The notes beneath the pieces were generated by a model that did no database searches, was not told the DNA's origin, and saw nothing but the letters and a program-made list of their open reading frames with translations. Shown in pieces: positions 36,434 through 45,556 of a stretch of DNA of 64,000 nucleotides (within the stretch, counting starts at the first letter, position 1; the number at the start of each line of letters is the position of its first letter). The position numbers and the translations under genes were made by a program. The DNA comes from an uncultured Bacteroidales bacterium (GTDB lineage Bacteria; Bacteroidota; Bacteroidia; Bacteroidales; Barnesiellaceae), in contig CASFYQ010000011.1 of NCBI GenBank assembly GCA_949298955.1, positions 22,007-86,006 of the forward strand. Direction: 5' to 3'.

Positions 36434-36510
36434 TGGCTCTTCAGGTTGGACTTGAACCAACGACCCTCTGATTAACAGTCAGATGCTCTAACCGACTGAG
36501 CTACTGAAGA
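36434..36510 (-). tRNA. tRNA-Asn (anticodon GTT), upstream copy with encoded CCA
   Basis: Mature body at 36437-36510, identical to the other copy, followed directly by an encoded CCA (36436-36434). The two genes are separated by 22-26 bases and are one transcript. A promoter lies just upstream. Confidence 0.97.
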
Positions 36511-36537
36511 AGATAGCATCTCGTTAAAAATGCGATG

Positions 36538-36568
36538 CAAAAGTAATGGGTTATTTCCAATTATGCAA
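36538..36568 (-). promoter_or_regulatory. Promoter of the tRNA-Asn pair
   Basis: Minus-strand TTG (36568-36566), 20 bases, then TACTTTTG (36545-36538), 28 bases before the mature tRNA 5' end. Confidence 0.65.
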
Positions 36569-36576
36569 TATATTTG
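36569..36576 (+). promoter_or_regulatory. Promoter -7 element of the PfkB kinase gene
   Basis: TATATTTG, full match, 19 bases before the ATG. It lies back to back with the tRNA promoter, whose TTG element it touches. Confidence 0.5.
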
Positions 36577-36594
36577 CAAAAAAAATTTCCATAA

Positions 36595-37587
36595 ATGAGG
36601 ATAGTAGGATTGGGAAACGCACTTACCGATGTGTTGGCGCGCTTGCGTTCCGATTTGTGTTTCGACGAGTTGGGCCTGTTGAAGGGGGGTATGCAACTGA
36701 TTGACGAAGGACGTTTGTTGAAAATCATGTCGCTCTTCGAAAGTTTGGATACGACCCTGGCATCCGGCGGTTCGGCCGCTAATGCGGTTTCGGGGGTTAC
36801 CCGAATGGGCGTGGAGGGCGGATTCATAGGTAAGGTGGGTCGTGATGCCTATGGACGTTTTTTCCGGGAAGACATGGAACGCAACGGGGTGAAGACCTCG
36901 TTGATTGAGTGTAACCGGGCGTCGGGGTGTGCCATGACCTTGATTACTCCCGACGGCGAGCGCACCTTCGGTACCTTTTTGGGAGCAGCGGCTACGCTTG
37001 GTGCCGATGAGCTTACCCACGAAATGTTTGCCGGATACGACGTGCTGCATATCGAGGGCTATCTGGTGCAGGACGAAGCTCTTATCTTGCGGGCCGTGCA
37101 ACTGGCCAAGGAGCTGGGGTTGCAGGTTTCTTTCGACATGGCGAGCTACAACGTCGTGAAGGAAAACCATCACATTATCCATACTTTGGTGGAGAATTAC
37201 GTCGATATTCTTTTTGCCAACGAAGAAGAGGCAATGGCCTATGCCAACGAAGAACCTCGCCGGGCAGTCGAGACATTGGCCCGGCATTGTCGCATTGCCA
37301 TAGTCAAATGCGGGGCACAAGGTTCTTTTATAGGCTGCGACGGTACGATTGTCGAGGTGCCGGCCACGCCCGAGGTCCGGGTCGACTCTACGGGTGCCGG
37401 AGATTTGTATGCCTCGGGATTCCTCTATGGGTTGTCGCAAAACTGCTCGCTGCGGCTGTGTGGCGAGATAGGGTCGTTGCTGGCAGGCCGAGTGATAAAA
37501 GTCATCGGTACCAAGATGGACGACGAGATATGGGCTGAAATAAAGTTAAAAGTGGCTGCGATGATTGCCGAAGAGCGTCGGCATTGA
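36595..37587 (+). CDS. PfkB family kinase, adenosine kinase-like
   Basis: A 330-residue ribokinase-type kinase. Motif 1 with the di-Gly hinge is LASGGSAANAVSG (about residue 55), and motif 2 with the catalytic Asp is DSTGAGDLYASGFLYGL (about residue 262). The N-terminus MRIVGLGNALTDVLA and overall spacing resemble the adenosine kinase-like group of Bacteroidetes. Substrate could be adenosine or a sugar. The S41 protease gene begins 33 bases downstream, with a TATCTTCG element at 37589-37596 in the gap. Confidence 0.9.
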   Translation: MRIVGLGNALTDVLARLRSDLCFDELGLLKGGMQLIDEGRLLKIMSLFESLDTTLASGGSAANAVSGVTRMGVEGGFIGKVGRDAYGRFFREDMERNGVKTSLIECNRASGCAMTLITPDGERTFGTFLGAAATLGADELTHEMFAGYDVLHIEGYLVQDEALILRAVQLAKELGLQVSFDMASYNVVKENHHIIHTLVENYVDILFANEEEAMAYANEEPRRAVETLARHCRIAIVKCGAQGSFIGCDGTIVEVPATPEVRVDSTGAGDLYASGFLYGLSQNCSLRLCGEIGSLLAGRVIKVIGTKMDDEIWAEIKLKVAAMIAEERRH

Positions 37588-37620
37588 CTATCTTCGTGAG
37601 GCTAAGACAAAAATAGAGTG

Positions 37621-39297
37621 ATGAAAAAAATAAGTTTGAGCGTAGGAATAGCATTTGTATTGGCCCTGTGTGTGGGGAGTACAGGTGCGGTATCGGCCGG
37701 GAAATCGGACCGAAAGGATTTCGAAATTTCGCGTAATCTCGATATATTCAACTCGCTGTTTAAGGAGTTGAATCTGTTTTATGTCGATACTATCGATGCC
37801 GAGAAAGCCATTAGCAACGGTGTCAATGCGATGTTGAGCCGGCTCGATCCTTATACCGAGTATATCCCCGAAAAAGAGAAGGAAGACTTTTTCTTCTCTA
37901 CGACCGGCGAATATGCCGGTATCGGTTCGCTCATCATGGAGCGCGACAAGGCTGTTTATATTTCGGAGCCTTACGAGGGTATGCCGGCCCAGTTGGCCGG
38001 ATTGCGGCCCGGCGACAAGATTGTCATGATCGACAACGACTCGGTTGCCGGGTGGCGTAGCGCAGCCGTGAGCGAACGGCTCAAAGGCCCTGCCAATACC
38101 AAACTGAAAGTGACGGTAGAGCGGCCCGGAGTCGAAGGAGTGCTTACGTTCGATATTATCCGCAAGAAAATACAGATGCCCGCGGTTCCTTACTATGATG
38201 TAGTGTGCGACAGTGTAGGCTATATCTATCTAAGCAGCTTTACCGACTCGGCCGCCGATGAGGTAAAACACGCCTTGCAGGAGTTGAAACGCCGGGGCAT
38301 TACCTCATTGATTCTCGATTTGCGCAGTAATGGAGGCGGTATTCTGGAACAGGCTGTGCAGATTGTCAACTTGTTTGTTCCCAAAGGGGTAGAGGTGCTC
38401 TCGACCCGGGGGCGGAACAAGAAAATGGACAAGATTTACAAGACGACGCAGGAGCCGGTCGATGAACATATACCGCTGGCCGTACTTATCGACGGGGGCA
38501 CAGCCTCGTCGTCGGAAATTGTGGCCGGGGCCCTGCAAGATCTCGACCGGGCCGTTATCGTGGGCTCGCGCTCGTTTGGCAAAGGGCTGGTACAGTCGAC
38601 CCGTCCGCTTCCCTACAACGGCATGCTTAAAGTGACCATTGCCCGGTACTATATTCCCAGCGGACGCCTTATCCAGGCTATCGACTATTCGCACCGCAAT
38701 CCCGATGGCAGCGTGGCCCGTATCCCCGACAGTCTCACTCATGAGTTTAAGACGGCTCATGGGCGTATTGTGCGTGACGGCGGCGGTATCAAACCCGATG
38801 TGGAGACCTCGTTCGAGCGTCGGGGTAATATCAGCTACTATCTGATGAAAGATTTCTATTTCTTCGATTTTGCCACGCAGTATGCGGCAGCACACGATAC
38901 GATAGCTCCGGCCAAGGAGTTTGTATTGCCCGACTCGGTTTATAACGATTTCAAGGCGTTTGTCAAGTCGAAAAATTTCAAATACGACAAGCAGAGCGAA
39001 CGTATTCTCGCCGATTTGAAAGAGGTGGCCAAATTCGAAGGCTATTTCGATGAGAACACTCAAAAACAGTTCGAGGCATTGGAGGCTTGTCTGAATCACG
39101 ATCTGGATCGCGATTTGGAGACTTTCCGTGACGAGATAGGGCAGTTACTCTCGATAGAGATTGTGAAGCGCTATTATTACCAAAAGGGCGAAATCATCGA
39201 GTCGATTAAAGACGATAAGGATTTGACCGAAGCCTGTACGATTCTGAACGATGCACAACGTTATTCCCAAATTTTGAATCTCTCGCCGAAGCATTGA
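37621..39297 (+). CDS. S41 family C-terminal processing peptidase
   Basis: A 558-residue exported protease of the CtpA/Tsp type. The signal peptide covers residues 1-24. A PDZ domain follows (about residues 85-165, with GIGSLIMERDKAVYISEPYEGMPA) and then the catalytic domain: GGGILEQAVQIVNLF, the nucleophile Ser within GGTASSSEIVAG and the Lys in GSRSFGKGLVQ. It degrades or processes periplasmic proteins at their C-termini. ATG 37621 directly follows an alternative GTG. A long perfect terminator palindrome follows. Confidence 0.95.
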   Translation: MKKISLSVGIAFVLALCVGSTGAVSAGKSDRKDFEISRNLDIFNSLFKELNLFYVDTIDAEKAISNGVNAMLSRLDPYTEYIPEKEKEDFFFSTTGEYAGIGSLIMERDKAVYISEPYEGMPAQLAGLRPGDKIVMIDNDSVAGWRSAAVSERLKGPANTKLKVTVERPGVEGVLTFDIIRKKIQMPAVPYYDVVCDSVGYIYLSSFTDSAADEVKHALQELKRRGITSLILDLRSNGGGILEQAVQIVNLFVPKGVEVLSTRGRNKKMDKIYKTTQEPVDEHIPLAVLIDGGTASSSEIVAGALQDLDRAVIVGSRSFGKGLVQSTRPLPYNGMLKVTIARYYIPSGRLIQAIDYSHRNPDGSVARIPDSLTHEFKTAHGRIVRDGGGIKPDVETSFERRGNISYYLMKDFYFFDFATQYAAAHDTIAPAKEFVLPDSVYNDFKAFVKSKNFKYDKQSERILADLKEVAKFEGYFDENTQKQFEALEACLNHDLDRDLETFRDEIGQLLSIEIVKRYYYQKGEIIESIKDDKDLTEACTILNDAQRYSQILNLSPKH

Positions 39298-39316
39298 AGC
39301 GTTCGGCTTGCAAAAT

Positions 39317-39356
39317 AACAGAAAAGGCGATGAATCGATTCATCGCCTTTTCTGTT
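39317..39356. terminator. Bidirectional terminator: 40-base perfect palindrome
   Basis: A fully complementary inverted repeat centred on ATCGAT, with four A and four T in its arms. It separates the S41 gene from the converging ychF. Confidence 0.85.
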
Positions 39357-39371
39357 GGGGTATTTAGCCGG

Positions 39372-40475
39372 TTATACGTTGAAGCGGAAATGCATGATGT
39401 CACCGTCCTGTACCACGTAGTCCTTACCCTCGATATACATTTTGCCGGCTTCTTTACAGGCATTTTCCGACCCGAGGGTTACGTAGTCGTCGTATTTGAT
39501 GACTTCGGCCCGAATGAACCCTTTTTCGAAATCGGTGTGGATAATCCCGGCGCACTGCGGAGCCTTGCTCCCTTTCAGATAAGTCCAGGCGCGCACCTCT
39601 TGGGGGCCTGCGGTAAAATAGGTTTCGAGATTGAGCAGGCTGTAAGCGGCACGAATCAGTCGCGATACACCCGACTCTTCGAGTCCTATTTCGTTGAGAA
39701 ACATCTGCCGCTCCTCGTAGGTTTCGAACTCGGCAATCTCCGATTCGGTCTTGGCGGCAACAATCAATATTTGGGCATTCTCCTCCTTGACAGCCTCGCG
39801 CACCATGTCGACATATTTGTTGCCCTTCACGGCACTGTTGTCATCGACGTTGCAGATATACATCACCGGTTTGTTGGTGAGTAGGAAGAGGTCGTGTGCA
39901 ATTTTTTGTTCGTCTTTGGTCTCGAAGGTAACGGTGCGAGCCGGTTTGCCCTGTTCGAGAGCCTCTTTGTAGCGGCTCAGCACCTCGTAGGCGATTTTGG
40001 CCGCCTTGTCGCCGCCCGTCTGAGCCTGTTTCTGCACTTTCGAGATACGCGACTCGATGGTTTCCAAGTCTTTGAGTTGCAACTCAAAGTCGATAATCTC
40101 TTTATCTCTCACGGGATTTACCGAGCCGTCGACGTGGGTGATGTTATCGTCGTCGAAGCAACGGAGCACGTGCAGAATAGCATCGGTTTCACGTATGTTG
40201 GCGAGGAACTTGTTGCCCAAGCCTTCGCCTTTGCTCGCCCCTTTTACCAAACCTGCAATATCGACAATCTCGACCGTTGTGGGTACGATGCGCTGGGGGT
40301 GAACCAGCTCGGCCAGTTTGTTCAACCGTTCGTCGGGAACGGTAATGACGCCCACGTTAGGCTCGATGGTGCAGAACGGGAAATTTGCCGATTGTGCTTT
40401 GGCGTTGGACAAGCAGTTGAAAAGAGTCGATTTGCCCACGTTGGGCAGCCCGACTATACCACATTGTAAACTCAT
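39372..40475 (-). CDS. ychF: Redox-regulated ATPase YchF (OLA1)
   Basis: A 367-residue Obg-family P-loop ATPase that binds ribosomes and responds to oxidative stress. The P-loop is GLPNVGKSTLF (residues 8-18); the G3 region is DIAGLVKGASKGEGLGN; the G4 motif is altered to CNVDD rather than NKxD, as expected for the ATP-specific YchF. A TGS domain forms the C-terminus. Two copies of a promoter-like element lie upstream (see the next entry). Confidence 0.97.
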   Translation of the reverse strand: MSLQCGIVGLPNVGKSTLFNCLSNAKAQSANFPFCTIEPNVGVITVPDERLNKLAELVHPQRIVPTTVEIVDIAGLVKGASKGEGLGNKFLANIRETDAILHVLRCFDDDNITHVDGSVNPVRDKEIIDFELQLKDLETIESRISKVQKQAQTGGDKAAKIAYEVLSRYKEALEQGKPARTVTFETKDEQKIAHDLFLLTNKPVMYICNVDDNSAVKGNKYVDMVREAVKEENAQILIVAAKTESEIAEFETYEERQMFLNEIGLEESGVSRLIRAAYSLLNLETYFTAGPQEVRAWTYLKGSKAPQCAGIIHTDFEKGFIRAEVIKYDDYVTLGSENACKEAGKMYIEGKDYVVQDGDIMHFRFNV

Positions 40476-40786
40476 TATATCGTATTGTTTTTGTTTATAT
40501 TCCCAAAAGGTGTTGCAAAGATAGTGAAAGGTGAGTGGAGAATAAAATATCGAAACATCGTTTCAGATATTTTTATCCCGAACCGTATCCTATCTTCGTG
40601 TAACAAAGATAGTGAAAGGAGAGAGCTGAGACAAATGAAAACACAGTTTTCAATTTGTGGTCATGCCGAATCGATTTCTGCTTTTATCCCACAGTCGGTG
40701 AAAGGCGCGTGTGGAAACATGCCCTTTTGCCGGGGCTCGTGAACCCAATGAGGTTGCGGTTCGTTTTAGGAAGAAAAGAGATTGCG
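40476..40786. promoter_or_regulatory. Divergent promoter region of ychF and mscS, with duplicated element
   Basis: Minus-strand TATCTTTG occurs twice: 40523-40516 and 40611-40604, each inside a 16-base direct repeat (40516-40531 and 40604-40619). They lie 41 and 129 bases from the ychF start. On the plus strand TATCTTCG (40591-40598) could serve mscS; with the distal minus element it forms an inverted repeat (CTATCTT...AAGATAG). The rest, to 40786, has no coding character. Confidence 0.55.
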
Positions 40787-42190
40787 ATGTATAAAACGTA
40801 TGAAATAGCCGATAGGCTCATGGCCTGGGTATCGGATTTGCTACAACGGTTCACCGGTGAGCCCTCGCCGGTGTGGAACCAGATTGTATATAGCCTTTTG
40901 GTCTTTTTAATAGCCATTGTGTTGGGACGCATTTTGCGGGTGATTGTAGTTTATGCCATTCAAAAGCTGGTCCGATACCGGGGTAGCAGTTTAATTAAAG
41001 GATTGGCCGAAGCGCATATTTTTTCCCGCATGACGCATATCATTCCGCCATTGGTGATATTGGCCTTGCTGCCGTTTGCTTTCCATGGATTGCCCACCTT
41101 CCTGAAACTTATCGAGAAATTGTGTTGGATTTATGTGCTGGGAGTGATTGTTTTCTCGATTAATACGCAACTGTCGGTTTTTTGGAAAATCTATTCGCCC
41201 CGCACCGCCTTGCGTGATCGTCCTATGAAAGGCATGCTTCAAATCATAAAGGGCATATTGGCCGGTTTTTGGGTAATCGTGACCGTGTCGATTCTAATCG
41301 AACGATCGCCTATGGCTCTGATTACCGGGTTGGGAGCCTTTGCCGCTGTGCTGATGCTGGTCTTCAAGGACAGTATTCTGGGTTTTGTGGCGGGGGTTCA
41401 GTTGTCGCAAAACGACATGATTCGCAATGGCGATTGGATTGTTGTGCCGGGCGGCAGTGTAAACGGCATCGTCATCGACGTGTCGCTCAACACGGTGAAG
41501 GTGCAGAATTTCGATAACACGATTGTGACCTTGCCCCCTTATTCGCTGGTGTCGGGCGAGGTGCAGAACTGGCGGGGAATGACCGAGTCGGGCGGTCGAC
41601 GCATCATGCGCTCGTTTACCATCGATTTGAGTACCGTGAAATTCTGCACACCCGAGTTTCTGGACCAGATGAAAGAAATCGGTATTTTGCGAGATTTCAT
41701 TGAAAAAAAAGAGGCTCAACAGCAGCGAGGAGCGGTGGAAAATACCCAAAACAGCGAGGGCTTGGTAAACGGAACCATCGAGACCAACCTGGGATTGTTC
41801 AGGGCTTACATGACTCTCTATCTGCAACAACACCGGTTTATAGGCAGGCAGATGACTTTGATGGTACGTACGCTCGACCCCACCGATAACGGGCTCCCCA
41901 TGCAGCTCTACTGCTTTTCGACCAATACCGATTGGGTGAGCTACGAGTCGATTCAATCGGAAATTTTTGAACACTATGCGGCCATCATGCCGCAATTCGG
42001 GCTTTATCCTTTTCAGAATCCGTCGAGTCGCGATTATGTCAATGCGGCCCTGCTCACAGCCGGTCATCGGCCCGACGAATTGTGGGGAATCCCCTCGGCT
42101 ACCGTGCGACCGACGGCTGCACGGCCGGTTAAACCGGTGGTGTCTGCAACACCTCCTCCAACACCGCAACCGCCGATTCCACCGAAATAA
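40787..42190 (+). CDS. MscS family mechanosensitive channel (YbdG-like)
   Basis: A 467-residue channel protein with several N-terminal helices, then the pore-lining helix and beta domain: GLGAFAAVLMLVFKDSILGFVAG (about residues 180-205), GDWIVVPGGSVNGIVIDVSLNTVKVQNFDNTIVTLPP-type block. The large C-terminal domain and the loop near TESGGRRIMRSF fit the YbdG (osmotic stress) group. The C-terminus ends in a proline-rich tail (TPPPTPQPPIPPK). ATG 40787 was chosen because upstream in-frame sequence has no homology. The last 62 bases overlap the end of mfd on the other strand. Confidence 0.92.
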   Translation: MYKTYEIADRLMAWVSDLLQRFTGEPSPVWNQIVYSLLVFLIAIVLGRILRVIVVYAIQKLVRYRGSSLIKGLAEAHIFSRMTHIIPPLVILALLPFAFHGLPTFLKLIEKLCWIYVLGVIVFSINTQLSVFWKIYSPRTALRDRPMKGMLQIIKGILAGFWVIVTVSILIERSPMALITGLGAFAAVLMLVFKDSILGFVAGVQLSQNDMIRNGDWIVVPGGSVNGIVIDVSLNTVKVQNFDNTIVTLPPYSLVSGEVQNWRGMTESGGRRIMRSFTIDLSTVKFCTPEFLDQMKEIGILRDFIEKKEAQQQRGAVENTQNSEGLVNGTIETNLGLFRAYMTLYLQQHRFIGRQMTLMVRTLDPTDNGLPMQLYCFSTNTDWVSYESIQSEIFEHYAAIMPQFGLYPFQNPSSRDYVNAALLTAGHRPDELWGIPSATVRPTAARPVKPVVSATPPPTPQPPIPPK

Positions 42191-45100
42191 TATCTTTTAT
42201 TGCCAGCGAACGGCGGCCGTTTATTTCGCGCAGTTTGCATTGGCGAGGATTCTTTTGCAGGTAGGCCAGGATACGTCCGAAGGCGGCCGATTGATAATAG
42301 GCCACATGTTCGTCCGAGACGAAATAGAGATACATCTGCCCCTGTTTCAGCCCCACTTTTTCGATACCCAGCTGTTTGGCAAGCCGTCTGAGCCGTACGA
42401 CTCGGATTAATTCCATCGCTTCGTGAGGAATGCGCCCGAAGCGGTCTTCGAGCCGTTCGCAGAACTGGCGTATGTCGGTCTCCCGCTCCATGTTGTCGAG
42501 CTCCTGATAGAGTGAGATTCGCTCCGACTCCTGTGGCACGTAGTTGGCGGGAAACAGGATTTCGAGATCCGACTCGATGGTACATTCCGAGACAAACTCC
42601 TCGGGCTTCGTGTCGGAATCGGCTCCGTAATACAGGTCGCTGAACTCGTTGGTTTTCAGCTCTTCGACTGCCTCTTTCAGGATTTTCTGGTAGGTCTCGT
42701 ATCCCAGGTCGGCGATGAATCCGCTCTGTTCGGCTCCCAGCAGGTTGCCGGCACCACGTATGTCGAGGTCTTGCATGGCGATGTGTATGCCGCTGCCCAG
42801 CTCCGAGAAGCTCTCGATGGCCTGTAATCGCCGACGGGCGTCAACCGAGAAGGTGTGTCGCGGCGGGGTGAGCAGGTAGCAGAAAGCCTTGCGGTTGCTG
42901 CGCCCCACGCGGCCTCTGAGCTGGTGCAGCTCGCTCAACCCGAAATTCTGGGCATCGTTGATAATGATGGTATTGGTGTTGGGCATATCGATACCCGATT
43001 CGATGATGGTGGTAGCCAGCAGCACGTCGTAGTCGTAGTTGACAAAATCGATGATGGCCTGTTCCAGTTTCTCGGGGGGCATCTGTCCGTGTCCGATTAC
43101 CACGCGGGCATCGGGTACCAGCCGATGTATGGTATTTTCGAGTTCGTACAGTTGCGGTATGCGGTTGTTGATAAAAAATACTTGTCCGCCGCGGCTCATT
43201 TCGAAATTGATAGCCTCCTTGATGATGTCGTCGTTGAAGGCGTGTACCTCGGTCTGTATGGGATACCGGTTGGCCGGCGGGGTTGAGATGACCGAGAGGT
43301 CACGGGCCCCCATGAGAGAGAATTGCAGGGTGCGGGGAATAGGGGTAGCCGACATGGTGAGGGTGTCGACATTGACCTTCATCTGTTTGAGTTTTTCTTT
43401 GACGGCCACGCCGAATTTCTGTTCCTCGTCGATGATAAGCAGGCCCAGGTCGTTGAATTTCACCTCTTTACCGATGAGTTTATGGGTGCCGATGATGATG
43501 TCGATTTTGCGCTCGGCCAGGTCTTTGAGAATGGCTTTTACTTCCGAAGCCTTGCGGGCCCGGCTCAGGTACTCGATGCGCACGGGAAATTCCTTCAACC
43601 GCTCCTTGAAAGTTTGGTAGTGCTGGAACGCCAGTACCGTGGTGGGCACGAGCACAGCTACCTGCTTGTTGTCGCAGGTTGCCTTGAAGGCTGCTCGTAT
43701 GGCGATTTCGGTCTTGCCGAATCCCACGTCGCCGCAAATGAGCCGATCCATGGGACGTTCGCGCTCCATATCGGCTTTTACCTCGGCGGTCGATTTTATT
43801 TGGTCGGGTGTGTCTTCATAGATAAACGAGGCTTCGAGTTCCTGTTGCAAAAACGAGTCGGGCGAGAAGGCGAATCCCTTTTCCTGTTTGCGGGCGGCAT
43901 AGAGCTTGATGAGGTCGCGGGCAATCTCTTTCATCTTGCCCTTGGTCTTTTCTTTCATGCGTTCCCAGGCGCCGCTGCCCAGTTTGTTGACGCGGGGAGC
44001 CTCACCCTCCTTGGCCCGATATTTGGCCAGCTTGTGCAGGGCATGTATGCTCACGAAAATGATGTCGTCATTTTGGTAGGTGAGTTTGATGACTTCCTGC
44101 ATTTTGCCGTTGATTTCGGTGCGGATAAGTCCGCCGAAACGGCCTATGCCGTGGTCGACGTGTACAATGTAGTCGCCTATTTCTATCTGGTTGAGCTCTT
44201 TGAGCGAGAGAGCCAGTTTGCCCGACCGGGCGTGCTCGCTTTTGAGGGTATATTTGTGGAACCGGTCGAATATCTGGTGATCGGTGAAGCACCCGATTTT
44301 CAGGTCGTTGTCGACGAAACCCTCGTGCAGTGTTTTCAGCACGGGAGTGAACGAGATGGATTCGCCTCGTTCCTCGAAGATGGCTTGGAGCCGCTCGATT
44401 TGTTTCTCGCTGTCGCTGAGAATGTAGAGCGTGTAGCCTTTTTCGATGAATTGGGAGAACGACTGGCTCACCAGATCGAAATTCTTGTGATAGATGCCTT
44501 GCGGAGCACAGTCGAATCGCATGATGGCCGGTGTGGCCGCTTCGCTCGATGTGCCGTAGTCGATGCGCCGGAACGAGAGAATCTTTCGGCGAAAGGCGGC
44601 AGGGTCGATGATTTTCTTCATGGCGTCGCGGTCTCCTTCCTCGGCGATGAGGGTCTGTTCCGAGAGCGACTCGGAGGCAATGGCCTCTATGCGATCGAGG
44701 GTCCACGACAGGTTATGACATACCAGAAGAGTGTTTTTATCGATAAAATCGAGCATCGAGATGCCCGAAGCTTCCTGTCCGCACACGTTGGAGACGATGT
44801 AAATCTCGTCGAGCTGTTCGGTCGAGAGTTGGGTCTCGACTTCGAAAGTGCGGATACTCTCTACCTCCTTACCGAAGAAATCGATACGATAGGGCAGCTC
44901 GTTGGTGTATGAGAAGACGTCGAGGATACTGCCTCGCACGGCAAACTGCCCCGGCTCATACACATAATCTACCTCGTCGAACCCCTGTTCTCGCAGTTTG
45001 TCGGCCAGGGCGACGATGTCGCACCGGCTCTTCTTGTCGATGTGGAGCGTTTGGTCGGCCAAGGTGTCGACAGGTACCACTTTCTCGGCCAGAGCCTCGG

Positions 45101-45479
45101 GATAGGTAACTACCAGCAGGGTGTCGTTTTTCTGGTTCAGCCGGTTGAGAACCTCGGTTCTCAATATGCCCGAGGGCGGGTCGGGCTGGCCGTATTTAAT
45201 ATCGCGTTTGTACCCCGAGGGGAAGAGCAGAATATGGTCGCTCCCGTTAATCTGCACCAGGTCGTTGTAGAGGTAGCCGGCTTCGTCGAGGTCGTTGGCA
45301 ATGATGAGGTGCGGCCGTTTGTCTTCCAGCAGATTGGAAAAGAGTAGCGCCACGGCCGAACCTTCGAGTCCCTGTATGAAGATGTTCTTTTTCTTGGGGT
45401 CCTTTACCAGCGACAGCAATGCTTCGCGCCGGGCCGGCGTGTTGAAGCGGGCAGAAAAACTTTGAATGTCCATGCTCAT
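42129..45479 (-). CDS. mfd: Transcription-repair coupling factor
   Basis: ATP-dependent translocase that removes stalled RNA polymerase at lesions and recruits UvrA. Full length at 1116 residues. Domains in order: UvrB-like N-terminal module (1-about 330), RNA polymerase-interacting CarD-like domain (IEIGDYIVHVDHGIGRF, about residue 435), the two helicase lobes with Walker A GDVGFGKTEIA (about 600) and IDEEQKFGV, and the C-terminal UvrA-interaction region. The start is 77 bases after polA; a TACCTTTG element (45512-45505, minus) may give it its own promoter. Confidence 0.97.
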   Translation of the reverse strand: MSMDIQSFSARFNTPARREALLSLVKDPKKKNIFIQGLEGSAVALLFSNLLEDKRPHLIIANDLDEAGYLYNDLVQINGSDHILLFPSGYKRDIKYGQPDPPSGILRTEVLNRLNQKNDTLLVVTYPEALAEKVVPVDTLADQTLHIDKKSRCDIVALADKLREQGFDEVDYVYEPGQFAVRGSILDVFSYTNELPYRIDFFGKEVESIRTFEVETQLSTEQLDEIYIVSNVCGQEASGISMLDFIDKNTLLVCHNLSWTLDRIEAIASESLSEQTLIAEEGDRDAMKKIIDPAAFRRKILSFRRIDYGTSSEAATPAIMRFDCAPQGIYHKNFDLVSQSFSQFIEKGYTLYILSDSEKQIERLQAIFEERGESISFTPVLKTLHEGFVDNDLKIGCFTDHQIFDRFHKYTLKSEHARSGKLALSLKELNQIEIGDYIVHVDHGIGRFGGLIRTEINGKMQEVIKLTYQNDDIIFVSIHALHKLAKYRAKEGEAPRVNKLGSGAWERMKEKTKGKMKEIARDLIKLYAARKQEKGFAFSPDSFLQQELEASFIYEDTPDQIKSTAEVKADMERERPMDRLICGDVGFGKTEIAIRAAFKATCDNKQVAVLVPTTVLAFQHYQTFKERLKEFPVRIEYLSRARKASEVKAILKDLAERKIDIIIGTHKLIGKEVKFNDLGLLIIDEEQKFGVAVKEKLKQMKVNVDTLTMSATPIPRTLQFSLMGARDLSVISTPPANRYPIQTEVHAFNDDIIKEAINFEMSRGGQVFFINNRIPQLYELENTIHRLVPDARVVIGHGQMPPEKLEQAIIDFVNYDYDVLLATTIIESGIDMPNTNTIIINDAQNFGLSELHQLRGRVGRSNRKAFCYLLTPPRHTFSVDARRRLQAIESFSELGSGIHIAMQDLDIRGAGNLLGAEQSGFIADLGYETYQKILKEAVEELKTNEFSDLYYGADSDTKPEEFVSECTIESDLEILFPANYVPQESERISLYQELDNMERETDIRQFCERLEDRFGRIPHEAMELIRVVRLRRLAKQLGIEKVGLKQGQMYLYFVSDEHVAYYQSAAFGRILAYLQKNPRQCKLREINGRRSLAIKDIISVESAVAVLEEVLQTPPV

Positions 45480-45556
45480 CGTATAAATCGTCTAAACCGA
45501 GAAGCAAAGGTACACAAATATTTCTCGCCAACGGGCCTGTCGGTCCGTTTTTTGGG

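Noticed and set aside
43323..44912. 529-codon open frame opposite mfd
   Set aside because: Shadow of mfd, Leu/Val/Phe-rich, no domain.
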